A DNA stretch of 53,771 nt from Streptosporangiaceae bacterium (GCA_025964715.1 JAOPYH010000015.1:1-53771); one strand, 5' to 3'. Numbered from the stretch's first letter, positions 32,760 to 42,001 are shown. Translations and numbers: made by a program. The notes: a model not told the origin generated them from the sequence alone.

Positions 32760-34415
32760 GTGCGCGAGGTCCTGGACGTGGCGGAGGTACGACAGTGGAG
32801 CAGGCTGGCGGCGGACGCTCTCGGCCGCGCGCGGGAGGAGATCGACCGGCTCAACGTCTTTCCCGTGCCGGACGGCGACACCGGGACCAACCTGTACCTC
32901 ACCATGCTGGCGGCCGCTGAGGCCGTCGACGAGCTGCCGGCCGGAACCGGAGCCGAGGCCGCCTGGCGGGCGTTCGCGCATGGCGCGCTGCTGGGCGCCC
33001 GCGGCAACTCAGGGGTCATTCTCAGCCAGATCCTGCACGGGCTCGCCCACGTGCTGGGCCGTCCGGACTCGACGCCGGGCGGCCGGGCCCTCGAGGAGGC
33101 GCTGGGACACGCGACCGAGCTGGCCCGTACGGCCGTGGCCCACCCCGTCGACGGCACCATCCTCAGCGTGCTCGCGGCCGCCTCCGGTGCCGCAGAGGCC
33201 CCCACCGCTCCTGACGGGCGGGGGCACGGGGTGCCGGATGACGCGGCGCCCACACTGGCGGACGCCGTCCGCGCCGCCGCCGCCGCGGCGCGCTCGGCGT
33301 TGATGCGCACCACCGGGCAGCTGGACGTCCTGGCGCGCAATGGTGTGGTGGACGCGGGGGCCGCCGGCCTGTGCGTCGTGCTCGACACCCTTGCCGCCGT
33401 GGTCACCGAGGAGTTCTCCGATACCTACGAGGTACCCGGCCGGTCGGCCATGGATCCGGCGCAGGGCGGGGAGGTGCCGGCGGGACGCCAGGAGGTCCAT
33501 GGCTACGAGGTGATGTACCTCCTCGACGCCGCCGACGTCACGGTCCCGCGGCTGCGCGAGGTCCTGGACACGCTCGGCGACTCGCTGGTGGTCGTCGGCG
33601 GGGAGGGCCTGTGGAACATCCACGTCCACGCCGATGACGCCGGGGCGGCCATCGAGGCCGGGCTCGCCGCCGGCCGGCCGCACCGCATCCGGGTGACCTG
33701 CCTGCACGCCGGGGAGCACGCGGGCTCTTCATCGGGCGGACGGCGGACGGCCGCCACGGGCCGGGCGGTCGTGGCCGTCGCGGCCGCCGAGGGGCTGGCG
33801 GCGCTCTTCGAGGGCTCCGGCGCGAGGGTGCTGCGCCTGGGGACGGATGGCGTCCCATCCGTCTCGACGCTCATCGAGGCGATCGTCGCGGCCGGGGATG
33901 AGGTCGCTGTGCTCCCCAACGAGCCCGAGGTGCTGGACATCGCCGAGGCGGCCGCCGAGCGGGCCAGGGACAGCGGGGTGCGGGTCGCGGTGCTCCCGAC
34001 CAAGGCCTCCGTGCAGGGCCTCGCCGCGATGGCCGTGCACGACCCGCGGCGCCGGTTCAACGACGATGTGATCTCCATGACGCGCGCGCTCGGCGCCACC
34101 CGGTTCGGTCACCTGGAGACGGCGGCCCAGGAAGCCGTGACCATGGCCGGCATCTGCCAGCGGGGGGACGTGCTCGGGCTGATCGAGGGCGATGTGTGCG
34201 TCATTGGGGCAGACCTCACCGAAGTGACCCAGGAGGTCCTCGGCCGCATGCTGGCCGGCGGCGGCGAACTGGCCACGCTCGTCACGGGTGCGACCGCGCC
34301 GCCGGGGCTGGCCGAGGCCGTCCAGAGCGGCCTTCGCGCGAGCCGCCCGGATGTCGAGCTCGTGGTCTATGAGGGCGGCCAGGAGCAGCGCCCCGTCCTC
34401 ATCGGCGTGGAATAG
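32760..34415 (+). CDS. DAK2 domain fatty acid kinase-like protein (FakA/YloV)
   Basis: 551 residues from GTG 32760, preferred over GTG 32754 because CGGAGG then lies six bases upstream. The N-terminal DAK2 phosphatase-like ATP domain has [14 protein letters not shown]-type residues ([20 protein letters not shown]), [18 protein letters not shown] and [14 protein letters not shown]. The middle and C-terminal parts ([40 protein letters not shown]) match FakA/YloV, which phosphorylates fatty acids bound by a FakB/DegV protein. No DegV gene adjoins. recG follows after about 100 bp. Confidence 0.87.
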   Translation: MREVLDVAEVRQWSRLAADALGRAREEIDRLNVFPVPDGDTGTNLYLTMLAAAEAVDELPAGTGAEAAWRAFAHGALLGARGNSGVILSQILHGLAHVLGRPDSTPGGRALEEALGHATELARTAVAHPVDGTILSVLAAASGAAEAPTAPDGRGHGVPDDAAPTLADAVRAAAAAARSALMRTTGQLDVLARNGVVDAGAAGLCVVLDTLAAVVTEEFSDTYEVPGRSAMDPAQGGEVPAGRQEVHGYEVMYLLDAADVTVPRLREVLDTLGDSLVVVGGEGLWNIHVHADDAGAAIEAGLAAGRPHRIRVTCLHAGEHAGSSSGGRRTAATGRAVVAVAAAEGLAALFEGSGARVLRLGTDGVPSVSTLIEAIVAAGDEVAVLPNEPEVLDIAEAAAERARDSGVRVAVLPTKASVQGLAAMAVHDPRRRFNDDVISMTRALGATRFGHLETAAQEAVTMAGICQRGDVLGLIEGDVCVIGADLTEVTQEVLGRMLAGGGELATLVTGATAPPGLAEAVQSGLRASRPDVELVVYEGGQEQRPVLIGVE

Positions 34416-34506
34416 CGCGGTCGGGAGCACGCGGTGGAAGCCTGCCCGGGCGAACACCACCCGGCGGGCGCACGGGCCTTCGTGCGCGAGCGTCTCGCGC
34501 ATGGTC

Positions 34507-34518
34507 TGTAATAGCTCT
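34507..34518 (+). promoter_or_regulatory. -10 box of a probable leaderless promoter (recG)
   Basis: TGTAAT (34507-34512), six bases, GTG 34519. Confidence 0.4.
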
Positions 34519-36711
34519 GTGGCGAAACTGGACGAGCAGCTGCGGAAGGTGCTCGGCGACCGCGCGGCCAAGGTGATGGCCGAGGGTCTCGGCCTGCACA
34601 CGGTCGGTGACCTGCTCTGTCATTACCCACGGCGCTATGCCGAGCGCGGCGAGCTCACCGACCTGGCCGGACTGGAGGAGGGCGAGCACGTCACCGTCAT
34701 GGCCGAGGTATCGAAGGTCCAGGGCAGGACGATCGCCAAGCGGCCCGGCTATCTCCTCGAGGTCACCGTCACCGACGGGCGCGGTGAGCTGGTGCTGACG
34801 TTCTTCGGGAAGAAGGGCTCGTTCAAGCCGGAGCGGGAGCTTCCGCCGGGCACGCGGGCACTGTTCGCCGGGAAGGTCTCCTTCTACCGGAGCGGCAAGG
34901 GGGTCAAGAGACAGCTGACCCATCCGGACTACCGTCCGGTCGCGACGGCCGCGGTCTCCGCGGCGGCCCGGGAGTTCGCCGACGAGCTGATCCCGGTCTA
35001 TCCGGCCACCAAGGGCCTGGAGTCCTGGAAGATCGCCGACTGCGTGAAGATGATCCTGGACACCATCGAGATCGACGCTGACCCCATGCCGGCCGAGACG
35101 CTGCGGCGTCACGATTTCATCGGTCTCCGGGAGGCCTACGAGGGGATCCACCGGCCCAAGGACCCCGCGGAGCTGTCCCGGGCGCGCAAGCGGCTGAAGT
35201 GGGATGAGGCCTTCGTGTTGCAGGTGGCGCTGGCACAGCGGCGGATGGCCGCCGACGCGCTACCGGCCAAGGCCCGTCCCCGGGCCACCGCCGGTCTCCT
35301 CCAGGACTTCGACGGACGGCTGCCGTTCACCCTGACCGAGGGGCAGCGGGAGGTCGGCGAGGAGATCGCCGCCGATCTCGCCGAGCGGCACCCGATGCAC
35401 CGGCTGCTCCAGGGGGACGTCGGTTCGGGCAAGACCATGTGCGCGCTGAGGGCGATGCTGCAGGTGGTCGATGCCGGCGGACAGGCCGCGTTGCTCGCTC
35501 CGACCGAGGTGCTGGCCCAGCAGCACTACCGCTCCATCACCGGCATGCTCGGCCCGCTGGCCCAGAAAGGCCAGCTGGGCGGCGCGGACAACGCCACGCG
35601 GGTGGCGCTGCTCACCGGCTCCCAGGGTGCCAAGGCGCGCCGGGCGGCCTTGCTGGACGCCGCCTCCGGAGCCGCCGGCATCGTCGTCGGCACCCATGCC
35701 CTCTTGCAGGAGCACGTCCAGTTCGCCGACCTCGGGCTCGTGGTGGTGGACGAGCAGCACAGGTTCGGGGTGCAGCAGCGGGACGCCCTGCGCGAAAAGG
35801 TCGCGGGCGGCCGCCCGCACGTGCTCGTGATGACGGCGACCCCGATCCCCCGTACGGTCGCGATGACCGTCTTCGGGGACCTCGACACCTCGGTCCTGAC
35901 CCAGCTACCCGCCGGACGTGCGGAGATCAGCACGCACGTGGTGCCGCCCGAGAAGCCGGGCTTCTACCACCGCGCCTGGGAGCGGATCCGGGAGGAGGCA
36001 GCCCATGGCCGCCAGACCTACATCGTGTGCCCGCGCATCGGCGAGCAGGAGGGCGACGAGGGAGATGTCGCGCCGAAGGCCGACGAGGGCGAGCGCCGGC
36101 CACCCCTTGCCGTGCTGGACCTGCTGCCGCGGCTCGAGGACGAGCACCTGCGCGGGCTCCGGATCGGGGTCCTCCACGGGAAGCTGCACCCGGACGACAA
36201 AGACGCGATCATGCGGCGATTCGTGGCGGGCGAGCTCGACGTCCTGGTGGCGACCACCGTCATCGAGGTCGGCGTGGACGTCCCCAACGCCACCGTGATG
36301 ATGATCATGGACGCCGACCGCTTCGGCGTCTCACAGCTCCATCAGCTGCGCGGCCGGGTGGGGCGGGGGACTCTCCCGGGGCTGTGCCTGCTGGTGACGG
36401 AGACACCCCAGGGCACGAAGGTCAGGGAGCGGCTCACCGCGGTGGCGTCCACCACGGACGGCTTCGAGCTGTCGCGCCTGGACCTGGAGCAGCGCCGGGA
36501 GGGAGACGTGCTGGGGGTCGCACAGGCGGGTCGCGCGTCCAGCCTCAGGCTGCTGACCCTGCTTCGTGACGAGGACGTGATCCTGCAAGCCCGCGAGGAG
36601 GCGACCCGGCTCGTGGCGGCCGACCCGGAACTGGCGGAGAGCCCTGTCCTCGCGGCCGAACTGGCCGCGTTGCTGGACGACGAGCGGGCGGAGTATCTGG
36701 AGAAGGCCTGA
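34519..36711 (+). CDS. recG: ATP-dependent DNA helicase RecG
   Basis: 730 residues. It remodels stalled forks and branched DNA. The N-terminal wedge/OB domain is at about residues 30-200; SF2 helicase motifs follow: LLQGDVGSGKTMCALRAMLQ (Walker A), VVVDEQHRFGVQQRDAL (DEQH box), MTATPIPRTVAMTVFGDLDT, and in the second RecA lobe VATTVIEVGVDVPNATVMMI and HQLRGRVGRG. GTG 34519 is chosen for the TGTAAT box six bases upstream; ATG 34501 is an in-frame alternative that adds six residues. Confidence 0.94.
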   Translation: MAKLDEQLRKVLGDRAAKVMAEGLGLHTVGDLLCHYPRRYAERGELTDLAGLEEGEHVTVMAEVSKVQGRTIAKRPGYLLEVTVTDGRGELVLTFFGKKGSFKPERELPPGTRALFAGKVSFYRSGKGVKRQLTHPDYRPVATAAVSAAAREFADELIPVYPATKGLESWKIADCVKMILDTIEIDADPMPAETLRRHDFIGLREAYEGIHRPKDPAELSRARKRLKWDEAFVLQVALAQRRMAADALPAKARPRATAGLLQDFDGRLPFTLTEGQREVGEEIAADLAERHPMHRLLQGDVGSGKTMCALRAMLQVVDAGGQAALLAPTEVLAQQHYRSITGMLGPLAQKGQLGGADNATRVALLTGSQGAKARRAALLDAASGAAGIVVGTHALLQEHVQFADLGLVVVDEQHRFGVQQRDALREKVAGGRPHVLVMTATPIPRTVAMTVFGDLDTSVLTQLPAGRAEISTHVVPPEKPGFYHRAWERIREEAAHGRQTYIVCPRIGEQEGDEGDVAPKADEGERRPPLAVLDLLPRLEDEHLRGLRIGVLHGKLHPDDKDAIMRRFVAGELDVLVATTVIEVGVDVPNATVMMIMDADRFGVSQLHQLRGRVGRGTLPGLCLLVTETPQGTKVRERLTAVASTTDGFELSRLDLEQRREGDVLGVAQAGRASSLRLLTLLRDEDVILQAREEATRLVAADPELAESPVLAAELAALLDDERAEYLEKA

Positions 36712-36726
36712 GCGGCCGGGCCGTAC

Positions 36727-36773
36727 CCTCCCCGCAGGCGCCGGGTCCGGGGGACGCCGCGCCTGCGGGGAGG
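36727..36773. terminator. Bidirectional terminator between recG and the LPFTG gene
   Basis: CCTCCCCGCAGGCGC (36727-36741) and GCGCCTGCGGGGAGG (36759-36773): a 15-bp perfect stem with a 17-base loop. Confidence 0.85.
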
Positions 36774-36777
36774 ACTG

Positions 36778-37428
36778 TCAGGACTCGCTGTCAGCGCGAC
36801 GGCGTGCCGAGACGACCGCCGCGGCTCCGCCGAGGAGCAGGATGCCGCCGAGTGCGGCGAGGGTGTTCACCGGTGCGCCCGTGAAGGGCAGCGCGCCGGT
36901 CCGGGAGGACATGGCGGTGGGAACGGGGGCTCCGATCTCCCCGGACGCCACGGGGGGCGTCTTGGGCGGAGCCGACGGGGCCGGCGGCTCGGAGGGCGCG
37001 GGCGGAGTGCTCGGCTCTCCGGGCGGGACCGGCGGTCCGGGGGGGCTTGGCGGCAGGCCGTCGCCGCAGGATGCGGCGCCGACGCACACGTCGGCGGCCG
37101 CCTGGACGGCCAGCACCTTGACCCCGACCCGGGCGTGGGCTTGGACGGGCAACACGGCGGGGGTCTTCACTCTGACGCCCACGTTCAGGCCGGGCGCCCG
37201 CTTGCGCGCGCTCCCGGCCATGTGCGGATTCATGCCTTGCGGCGCGGTGACGTTGGACACCGGTCCCGCCAGCCCGTTCACCACGTGCGTGGTGCCCGCG
37301 ACGGCGTTGGTCAGGCCCGAGAGGAGCGGGGAACCACCGGCCGTGCCGGCGTGGGCCGCGCCGGCCATGACGGTGATGCCCAGGACCGTCACCCCGGCCG
37401 TCGTCACCGCTCTGGTAACTAGGCGCAT
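36778..37428 (-). CDS. Sortase-anchored surface protein with LPFTG motif
   Basis: 216 residues, ATG 37428 with GGAGA about 8 bases upstream. A signal peptide (TTAGVTVLGITVMAGAAHA, cleavage after AHA near residue 27) is followed by a Gly/Val-rich region (LLSGLTNAVAGTTHVVNGLA) and one short Cys pair (ADVCVGAASCGDG). A Pro-rich wall-spanning segment (PPSPPGPPVPPGEPSTPPAP) precedes LPFTG at 180-184, a hydrophobic helix and an Arg-rich tail (ARRRADSES). That is a complete sorting signal. It is small for a wall protein; function unknown. Confidence 0.85.
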   Translation of the reverse strand: MRLVTRAVTTAGVTVLGITVMAGAAHAGTAGGSPLLSGLTNAVAGTTHVVNGLAGPVSNVTAPQGMNPHMAGSARKRAPGLNVGVRVKTPAVLPVQAHARVGVKVLAVQAAADVCVGAASCGDGLPPSPPGPPVPPGEPSTPPAPSEPPAPSAPPKTPPVASGEIGAPVPTAMSSRTGALPFTGAPVNTLAALGGILLLGGAAAVVSARRRADSES

Positions 37429-37602
37429 GGTCAAGTCTCCTGGTGTGAGGGAGGGGGCAAGACAACATAGGCGCATAACCGCCACAGCTGCCCCACAATT
37501 GGCTCTTATGGTGTCACGCAACGTAGCTCGCTGAAAGGAATCTTTCGGGTTTGGGCAGAAGTTCACAGCCCATTCCGTGACTTCTGCACGTGATCGGGCG
37601 GG

Positions 37603-37614
37603 CACACTGGACGG
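37603..37614 (+). promoter_or_regulatory. -10 box of a probable leaderless promoter (rsmD)
   Basis: CACACT (37603-37608), six bases, GTG 37615. A weaker hexamer than TANNNT, but with the same spacing as other starts here. Confidence 0.35.
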
Positions 37615-38175
37615 GTGACCCGAGTCATCGCCGGAACTGCCGGGGGGCGGCGCCTGGCCGTTCCCGCCGGCCGCGACACCCGTCCCACAAGCGACCGCGC
37701 CCGAGAAGGCCTGTTCTCCACCGTGCTGGCCCTGCTCGGCCCGCTCGAGGGCTGCCGCGTGGCCGACTTTTTCGCCGGTTCCGGAGCGGTCGGCCTCGAG
37801 GCGCTCTCGCGGGGCGCCGATCACTCCCTGCTCGTCGAGTCGCATGCCCGCGCCGCGAAGGTCATCGGCGCCAACATCGCCGCGCTGGGGCTCCCGGGAG
37901 CGGTGCTGCTGACCGACCGCGTCGAGCGGGTGGTCCGGCGCGGCTGTGACGCGCCGTACGACCTGATCTTCGCGGATCCGCCCTATGCCCTCGGCGACGA
38001 AGAGGTCACCCGGCTGCTCCTCGCGCTGCGCGACAACGGCTGGCTGGCCGAGGACGCCTTGGTGGTGGTCGAGCGCGCCGGCCGTGGCCAGGGCCTCGTC
38101 TGGCCGCCGGGCTTCACCGCCGAGCGTGAGCGGCGCTACGGCGAGGCTGTTCTCTGGTACGGCCGGGCGGTCTGA
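37615..38175 (+). CDS. rsmD: 16S rRNA (guanine966-N2)-methyltransferase
   Basis: 186 residues. Motifs: MTRVIAGTAGGRRLAVPAGR at the start, RPTSDRAREGLFSTVLAL, SAM-binding VADFFAGSGAVGLEALSRGA, and the catalytic DPPY in LIFADPPYALGD. It methylates G966 of 16S rRNA on the 30S subunit. The GTG start has no ribosome-binding site but a CACACT box six bases upstream. coaD follows after about 100 bp. Confidence 0.94.
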   Translation: MTRVIAGTAGGRRLAVPAGRDTRPTSDRAREGLFSTVLALLGPLEGCRVADFFAGSGAVGLEALSRGADHSLLVESHARAAKVIGANIAALGLPGAVLLTDRVERVVRRGCDAPYDLIFADPPYALGDEEVTRLLLALRDNGWLAEDALVVVERAGRGQGLVWPPGFTAERERRYGEAVLWYGRAV

Positions 38176-38279
38176 GGCGGCCGGCGCCATAAAGGGGTGA
38201 GCCGCACGCAGCGACCTGGTGACCGGTTTGGTACGGTCGCGCCACAGGTCGCCGCCACAGACCGGAGGGGTTTCACTTC

Positions 38280-38759
38280 GTGCGCCGTGTCGTATGCCCG
38301 GGGTCGTTCGACCCAGTGACCAATGGCCATCTCGACATCATCAGCCGGGCCTCCCGTCTGTACGACGAGGTCGTGGTGGCCGTACTGATCAATTACTCCA
38401 AGCAGGGCCTCTTCACGGTCGATGAGCGTATCGACATGCTGCGCGACGTGACCAAGGAATACGGAAACGTCCGCGTGGACAAGTTCCATGGCCTGCTGGT
38501 CGACTACTGCGCTCAGAACGACATCCCCGTGATCGTCAAAGGGCTGCGGGCCGTCAGCGACTTCGACTACGAGCTGCAGATGGCGCAGATGAACCATCGC
38601 ATGGCCGGCGTCGAGACCATGTTCATGGCCACCAACCCGCTCTACTCCTTCCTGTCCTCCAGCCTGATGAAGGAGATCGCCAAGTACGGCGGGGACATCT
38701 CCGGGCTGGTCCCCGAGACCATCCACCAGCGCCTGATCCAGCGTCTTTCGGAGCCCTGA
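38280..38759 (+). CDS. coaD: Phosphopantetheine adenylyltransferase
   Basis: 159 residues. GTG 38280, GGAGGGG nine bases before it. VVCPGSFDPVTNGHLDIISR (nucleotidylyltransferase TxGH-like motif, here NGH), IVKGLRAVSDFDYELQMAQM and SLMKEIAKYGGDISGLVPET are hallmarks. It makes dephospho-CoA from 4'-phosphopantetheine and ATP. The rsmD-coaD pair is widely conserved. Confidence 0.96.
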   Translation: MRRVVCPGSFDPVTNGHLDIISRASRLYDEVVVAVLINYSKQGLFTVDERIDMLRDVTKEYGNVRVDKFHGLLVDYCAQNDIPVIVKGLRAVSDFDYELQMAQMNHRMAGVETMFMATNPLYSFLSSSLMKEIAKYGGDISGLVPETIHQRLIQRLSEP

Positions 38760-38800
38760 GTTGGGTCGGCGGGATCCGTTCGGTATCCTGGCAACCGGCC

Positions 38801-39421
38801 ATGTCCTTCGGCCACCGATTCGCCATGCCCCACGAAAGCAGGGAACCGCTGTCTCGCCTTGATCCCCGTGCCCCGCTGGTTCTCGACACGCTAGCGCTGA
38901 GCCGCCGACCGGGATCGATGCGCGAGGAGACCCTGACCGTGCCGGCTCCGGAGAATCTCGGTGTCGAGATGGTCGGCGTCCCCAGGGACGCGGACCTCGA
39001 GCTGGATCTCCGGCTCGAGGCGGTGATGGAGGGCGTGCTCGTCACGGGCACGACGCGGGTACCGCTGGTCGGCGAGTGCTCACGCTGCCTGGAGCCACTC
39101 ACCTCGACCTTCGAGGTGGAGTTCCAGGAACTCTTCATCTACCCCGACATCCGCTCCGTACGCGAAGAGCACGCGGCCGGGGAGGAACAGGAGCCTCGTC
39201 TCGAGGGAGATCTCATCGATCTCGAGCCGGTGCTCCGGGACGCGGTGGTGCTGGAGCTGCCGCTGTCCCCGCTGTGCCGGGACGACTGTCCCGGTCTGTG
39301 CTCGGAGTGTGGTGTACGGCTGGCAGATGCCGAGCCGGACCATCACCATGAGGACGTCGACCCCCGATGGGCGGCGCTTCAGGACCTACAGGACCAACGA
39401 CAAGAAAACCAGGAGGGCTGA
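38801..39421 (+). CDS. YceD/DUF177-family protein (23S rRNA accumulation)
   Basis: Up to 206 residues. Core: LGVEMVGVPRDADLELDLRL, VMEGVLVTGTTRVPLVGECS, RCLEPLTSTFEVEFQELFIY, and the Cys motif CRDDCPGLCSECG, a zinc-binding C-terminus. The gene precedes rpmF as in most bacteria and is thought to aid ribosome biogenesis. The start is uncertain: ATG 38801 and ATG 38825 lack ribosome-binding sites, while CTG 38849 (LSRLDPRAPLVLDT) has GCAGGGA about 5 bases upstream and matches where homologues begin. I give the longest reading. Confidence 0.85.
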   Translation: MSFGHRFAMPHESREPLSRLDPRAPLVLDTLALSRRPGSMREETLTVPAPENLGVEMVGVPRDADLELDLRLEAVMEGVLVTGTTRVPLVGECSRCLEPLTSTFEVEFQELFIYPDIRSVREEHAAGEEQEPRLEGDLIDLEPVLRDAVVLELPLSPLCRDDCPGLCSECGVRLADAEPDHHHEDVDPRWAALQDLQDQRQENQEG

Positions 39422-39422
39422 A

Positions 39423-39599
39423 GTGGCCGTCCCCAAGCGGAAGAAGTCGCGCAGCACCACGCGGCACCGGCGTTCGCAGTGGAAGACCACGGCGCCGACT
39501 CTCGTTAACTGCCCGCAGTGCCGCGACCCCAAGCTGCCGCACACCGCGTGCCCCAGCTGCGGCACCTACGACCGGCGTCAAGTCATCGCGCCGGCCTGA
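39423..39599 (+). CDS. rpmF: 50S ribosomal protein L32 (zinc form)
   Basis: 58 residues, GTG 39423, one base after the yceD stop, with AGGAGGG upstream. VPKRKKSRSTTRHRRSQWKT is the rRNA-binding tail; C30, C33, C43 and C46 (CPQCRD, CPSCG) bind zinc. Confidence 0.95.
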   Translation: MAVPKRKKSRSTTRHRRSQWKTTAPTLVNCPQCRDPKLPHTACPSCGTYDRRQVIAPA

Positions 39600-39923
39600 T
39601 CGCCCGACCGCGGAGGGTTGCATGGTCACGTGCCCCACGGAGGCGCGGCTCACCTGAGATGAGCCGTGTGACCGTGGACGGTGATCATGCAATCCGTCCG
39701 GTTGACCTGGGCGCCGCGTCCAGACGCGGCTCCCGGACCCGGGTGTGGAAGTCGTGCGGGTGTTCGAGGAACGCCCGAGGCCGTGGTGTACGCCGGGGGA
39801 TCTACTCACCGGCGTGCACCTCGTCTTCGAGGAATCCTCACCTGTGTGGCCGCCGGGCCACCGGGCATGTCACACGCCGTAGCGATGGACACACGGTGAA
39901 GTGTGGAGCTACGAGGAGGACGT
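39600..39923. other. Stretch between rpmF and rnc without an identified gene
   Basis: A plus-strand frame at 39745-39882 (GTG start, 45 residues, EVVRVFEERPRPWCTPGDLL ... TGVHLVFEESSPVW) has about 78% G/C at third positions but no ribosome-binding site and no recognised family. TTGACC at 39702-39707 has no matching -10. Some actinomycetes have plsX or similar here; I see no convincing remnant. Otherwise nothing. Confidence 0.3.
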
Positions 39924-40679
39924 GTGAGTTCGAAGTCTCCTGACCATCCGCCGCATCGCGCCGAACTCGAGCGCGCCCTCGGCGTCAAGCTGGACGAGGC
40001 ACTTCTCGAGCGGGCGCTCACGCACCGTTCGTACGCCTACGAGAACGGCGGCCTGCCCACCAACGAGCGCCTGGAGTTCCTCGGCGACTCGGTGCTGGGC
40101 CTGGTGGTCACCGACACCCTGTTCCGCAGCCATCCCGATCTGCCCGAGGGGCAGCTCGCCAAGCTCCGGGCCGCGGTGGTCAACATGCGCGCCCTCGCCG
40201 GAGTCGCCCGCTCGCTCGGAGTCGGAGCCCACATCCGGCTCGGCCGGGGCGAGGAGGGCACCGGGGGCCGCGACAAGTCCTCGATCCTCGCCGACACCCT
40301 CGAGGCGCTGATCGGCGCGGTCTATCTCGATCGGGGTCTCGCCGAGGCCTCCGACTTCGTGCACCGTCTCTTCGACGTGCTCATCGACAGGTCTGCGAGC
40401 CTCGGTGCCGGCCTCGACTGGAAGACCTCTCTGCAGGAGCTCACCGCCGTCGAGGACCTCGGCGTGCCCGACTACTACGTCGTGGAGAGCGGGCCCGACC
40501 ACCAGAAGTCGTTTCGCGCCTCGGTGCGGGTCGGTGGCCAGGTCTACGGCTCCGGCGAGGGCCACAGCAAGAAAGAGGCCGAGCAGCACGCCGCCGAGGC
40601 CGCCTGGACCGAGATCCGTGCCCGTGCGACCGCGCGCTCGGTCCGGGAGGCCGCCGAGGCCGGCCCCGCGGAAGGCTGA
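39924..40679 (+). CDS. rnc: Ribonuclease III
   Basis: 251 residues. GTG 39924 with AGGAGGA at 39913-39919; a GTG at 39903 is in frame but lies upstream of that site. The catalytic signature is in [18 protein letters not shown] with the second acidic cluster in [19 protein letters not shown]; a C-terminal double-stranded RNA-binding domain ([20 protein letters not shown] ... [20 protein letters not shown]) follows. It processes rRNA precursors and structured mRNAs. Confidence 0.95.
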   Translation: MSSKSPDHPPHRAELERALGVKLDEALLERALTHRSYAYENGGLPTNERLEFLGDSVLGLVVTDTLFRSHPDLPEGQLAKLRAAVVNMRALAGVARSLGVGAHIRLGRGEEGTGGRDKSSILADTLEALIGAVYLDRGLAEASDFVHRLFDVLIDRSASLGAGLDWKTSLQELTAVEDLGVPDYYVVESGPDHQKSFRASVRVGGQVYGSGEGHSKKEAEQHAAEAAWTEIRARATARSVREAAEAGPAEG

Positions 40680-40701
40680 TCGTCGACGGTCCTCAGGCGG
40701 T

Positions 40702-40713
40702 TAGGCTCCTCGG
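40702..40713 (+). promoter_or_regulatory. -10 box of a probable leaderless promoter before mutM
   Basis: TAGGCT (40702-40707), six bases, then ATG 40714, the start of a 25-codon frame that runs into mutM. Confidence 0.5.
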
Positions 40714-40791
40714 ATGCTGAAACCCTCCCCTTTGCCCCGGCGCCCGATCGCCGGGCAGCGGGCCCGCGCGGCCGGGACCGCCGGTGCCTGA
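40714..40791 (+). CDS. Putative leaderless upstream ORF overlapping the mutM start
   Basis: A 25-residue frame ([20 protein letters not shown], then GTAGA) begins six bases after TAGGCT and stops at TGA 40789-40791, past the mutM GTG at 40784. Its stop overlaps the first codons of mutM in another frame. Arg/Pro-rich, no known family. Ribosomes loading on the leaderless mRNA would terminate exactly where MutM must start, so it may couple or limit mutM translation. Confidence 0.4.
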   Translation: MLKPSPLPRRPIAGQRARAAGTAGA

Positions 40792-41686
40792 GCTTCCCGA
40801 GGTCGAGGTCGTACGCCGGGGCCTGGACACCTGGGTCGCCGGCCGGACGATCGAGTCGGTCACCGTGCTGCACCCGAGGGCCGTCCGGCGGCACCTCGCG
40901 GGGCCGGCCGACTTCGCCGCGCGCCTGGCCGGCCGTACGGTCCTGGCCGCCGGCCGCCGGGGCAAGTACCTCTGGCTGCCGGTCGCGGAGGGCTCGGAGG
41001 CCTTGCTGGCGCACCTCGGCATGAGCGGGCAGCTGCTGGTGGGCGAGGCCGACCGCCCGGCCGAAAAGCATCTGCGGGCCCGGATGACCTTCACCGACGC
41101 GGGACTCGACCTGCGCTTCGTCGACCAGCGCACCTTCGGTCATCTCATGGTCGCCGACCTCGTCCCGGACGCGTTCGGCCGCGTCGGCACGGTGCCCGGG
41201 CCCCCCGCCGGACACGTACCGGAGCCGGTCCTGCACATCGCGCCGGACCCGCTGGAGGAGGCGTTCGACCAGGAGGCGTTCTACCAGGGCCTACGCCGCC
41301 GGCGCACGGGCATCAAGCGGGCGCTCCTCGACCAGAGCCTGATCAGCGGTGTCGGCAACATCTACGCCGACGAGGCGCTGTGGCGTGCGCGGCTGCACTG
41401 GGCGCGGCCCACCGAGACCCTCACCCGGACCGAGGTGATGGGGCTGTTGCTGGCGGTGCGGGAGGTCATGGGTGCTGCACTCGCGGTCGGCGGCACATCC
41501 TTCGACGCCCTTTACGTGAACGTCAACGGGGAGAGCGGCTACTTTGACCGCTCGCTGGACGCCTACGGACGGCGTGATGAGCCCTGTTCCCGCTGCGGCA
41601 CCCCGATCCGGCGCGAAGTCTTCATGAACCGCTCGTCCTACAGCTGCCCCCGGTGCCAGCCCCGCCCTCGCAGGGCCCGGGTATGA
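40784..41686 (+). CDS. mutM: Formamidopyrimidine-DNA glycosylase (Fpg/MutM)
   Basis: 300 residues. [20 protein letters not shown] at the N-terminus supplies the catalytic Pro2 (after Met removal) and Glu3, which fixes GTG 40784 as the start. [14 protein letters not shown] and [18 protein letters not shown] (helix-two-turn-helix) and a C-terminal zinc finger ([18 protein letters not shown]) complete it. It excises 8-oxoguanine. No strong ribosome-binding site precedes it; translation probably depends on the overlapping upstream frame at 40714-40791. Confidence 0.95.
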   Translation: MPELPEVEVVRRGLDTWVAGRTIESVTVLHPRAVRRHLAGPADFAARLAGRTVLAAGRRGKYLWLPVAEGSEALLAHLGMSGQLLVGEADRPAEKHLRARMTFTDAGLDLRFVDQRTFGHLMVADLVPDAFGRVGTVPGPPAGHVPEPVLHIAPDPLEEAFDQEAFYQGLRRRRTGIKRALLDQSLISGVGNIYADEALWRARLHWARPTETLTRTEVMGLLLAVREVMGAALAVGGTSFDALYVNVNGESGYFDRSLDAYGRRDEPCSRCGTPIRREVFMNRSSYSCPRCQPRPRRARV

Positions 41687-41722
41687 CCTCCCGGGTCCCG
41701 CGGTTCTCTAGGATTGTTCTCC

Positions 41723-42001
41723 GTGGGTGAGGTCGTGCGACTGACGGCGTGGGCGCGAGGCAGCGTGCAGGGCGTCGGCTTCCGCTGGTGGGTGCGTGCC
41801 CGTGCGCTCGAACTCGGGCTCGTGGGGTCCGCGACCAACCTGCTGGACGGCCGGGTCGAGGTCGTCGCCGAGGGTTCTCGGGCCACCTGTGAACGGTTCC
41901 TGGAACTGTTGCGCGGTCCTGGTACACCGGGCCTGGTGAGCGGAGTCACCGAACGGTGGAGTGCGTCCCGTGGTGGCCTGTCCGGTTTCGTGGAACGCTG
42001 A
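41723..42001 (+). CDS. acyP: Acylphosphatase
   Basis: 92 residues. The catalytic loop [18 protein letters not shown] carries the Arg, and [20 protein letters not shown] carries the Asn. It hydrolyses acyl phosphates. I chose GTG 41723 ([12 protein letters not shown]) with TAGGAT eight bases upstream, a near-leaderless layout; TTG 41714 is an in-frame alternative. It lies 36 bp after mutM. Confidence 0.92.
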   Translation: MGEVVRLTAWARGSVQGVGFRWWVRARALELGLVGSATNLLDGRVEVVAEGSRATCERFLELLRGPGTPGLVSGVTERWSASRGGLSGFVER

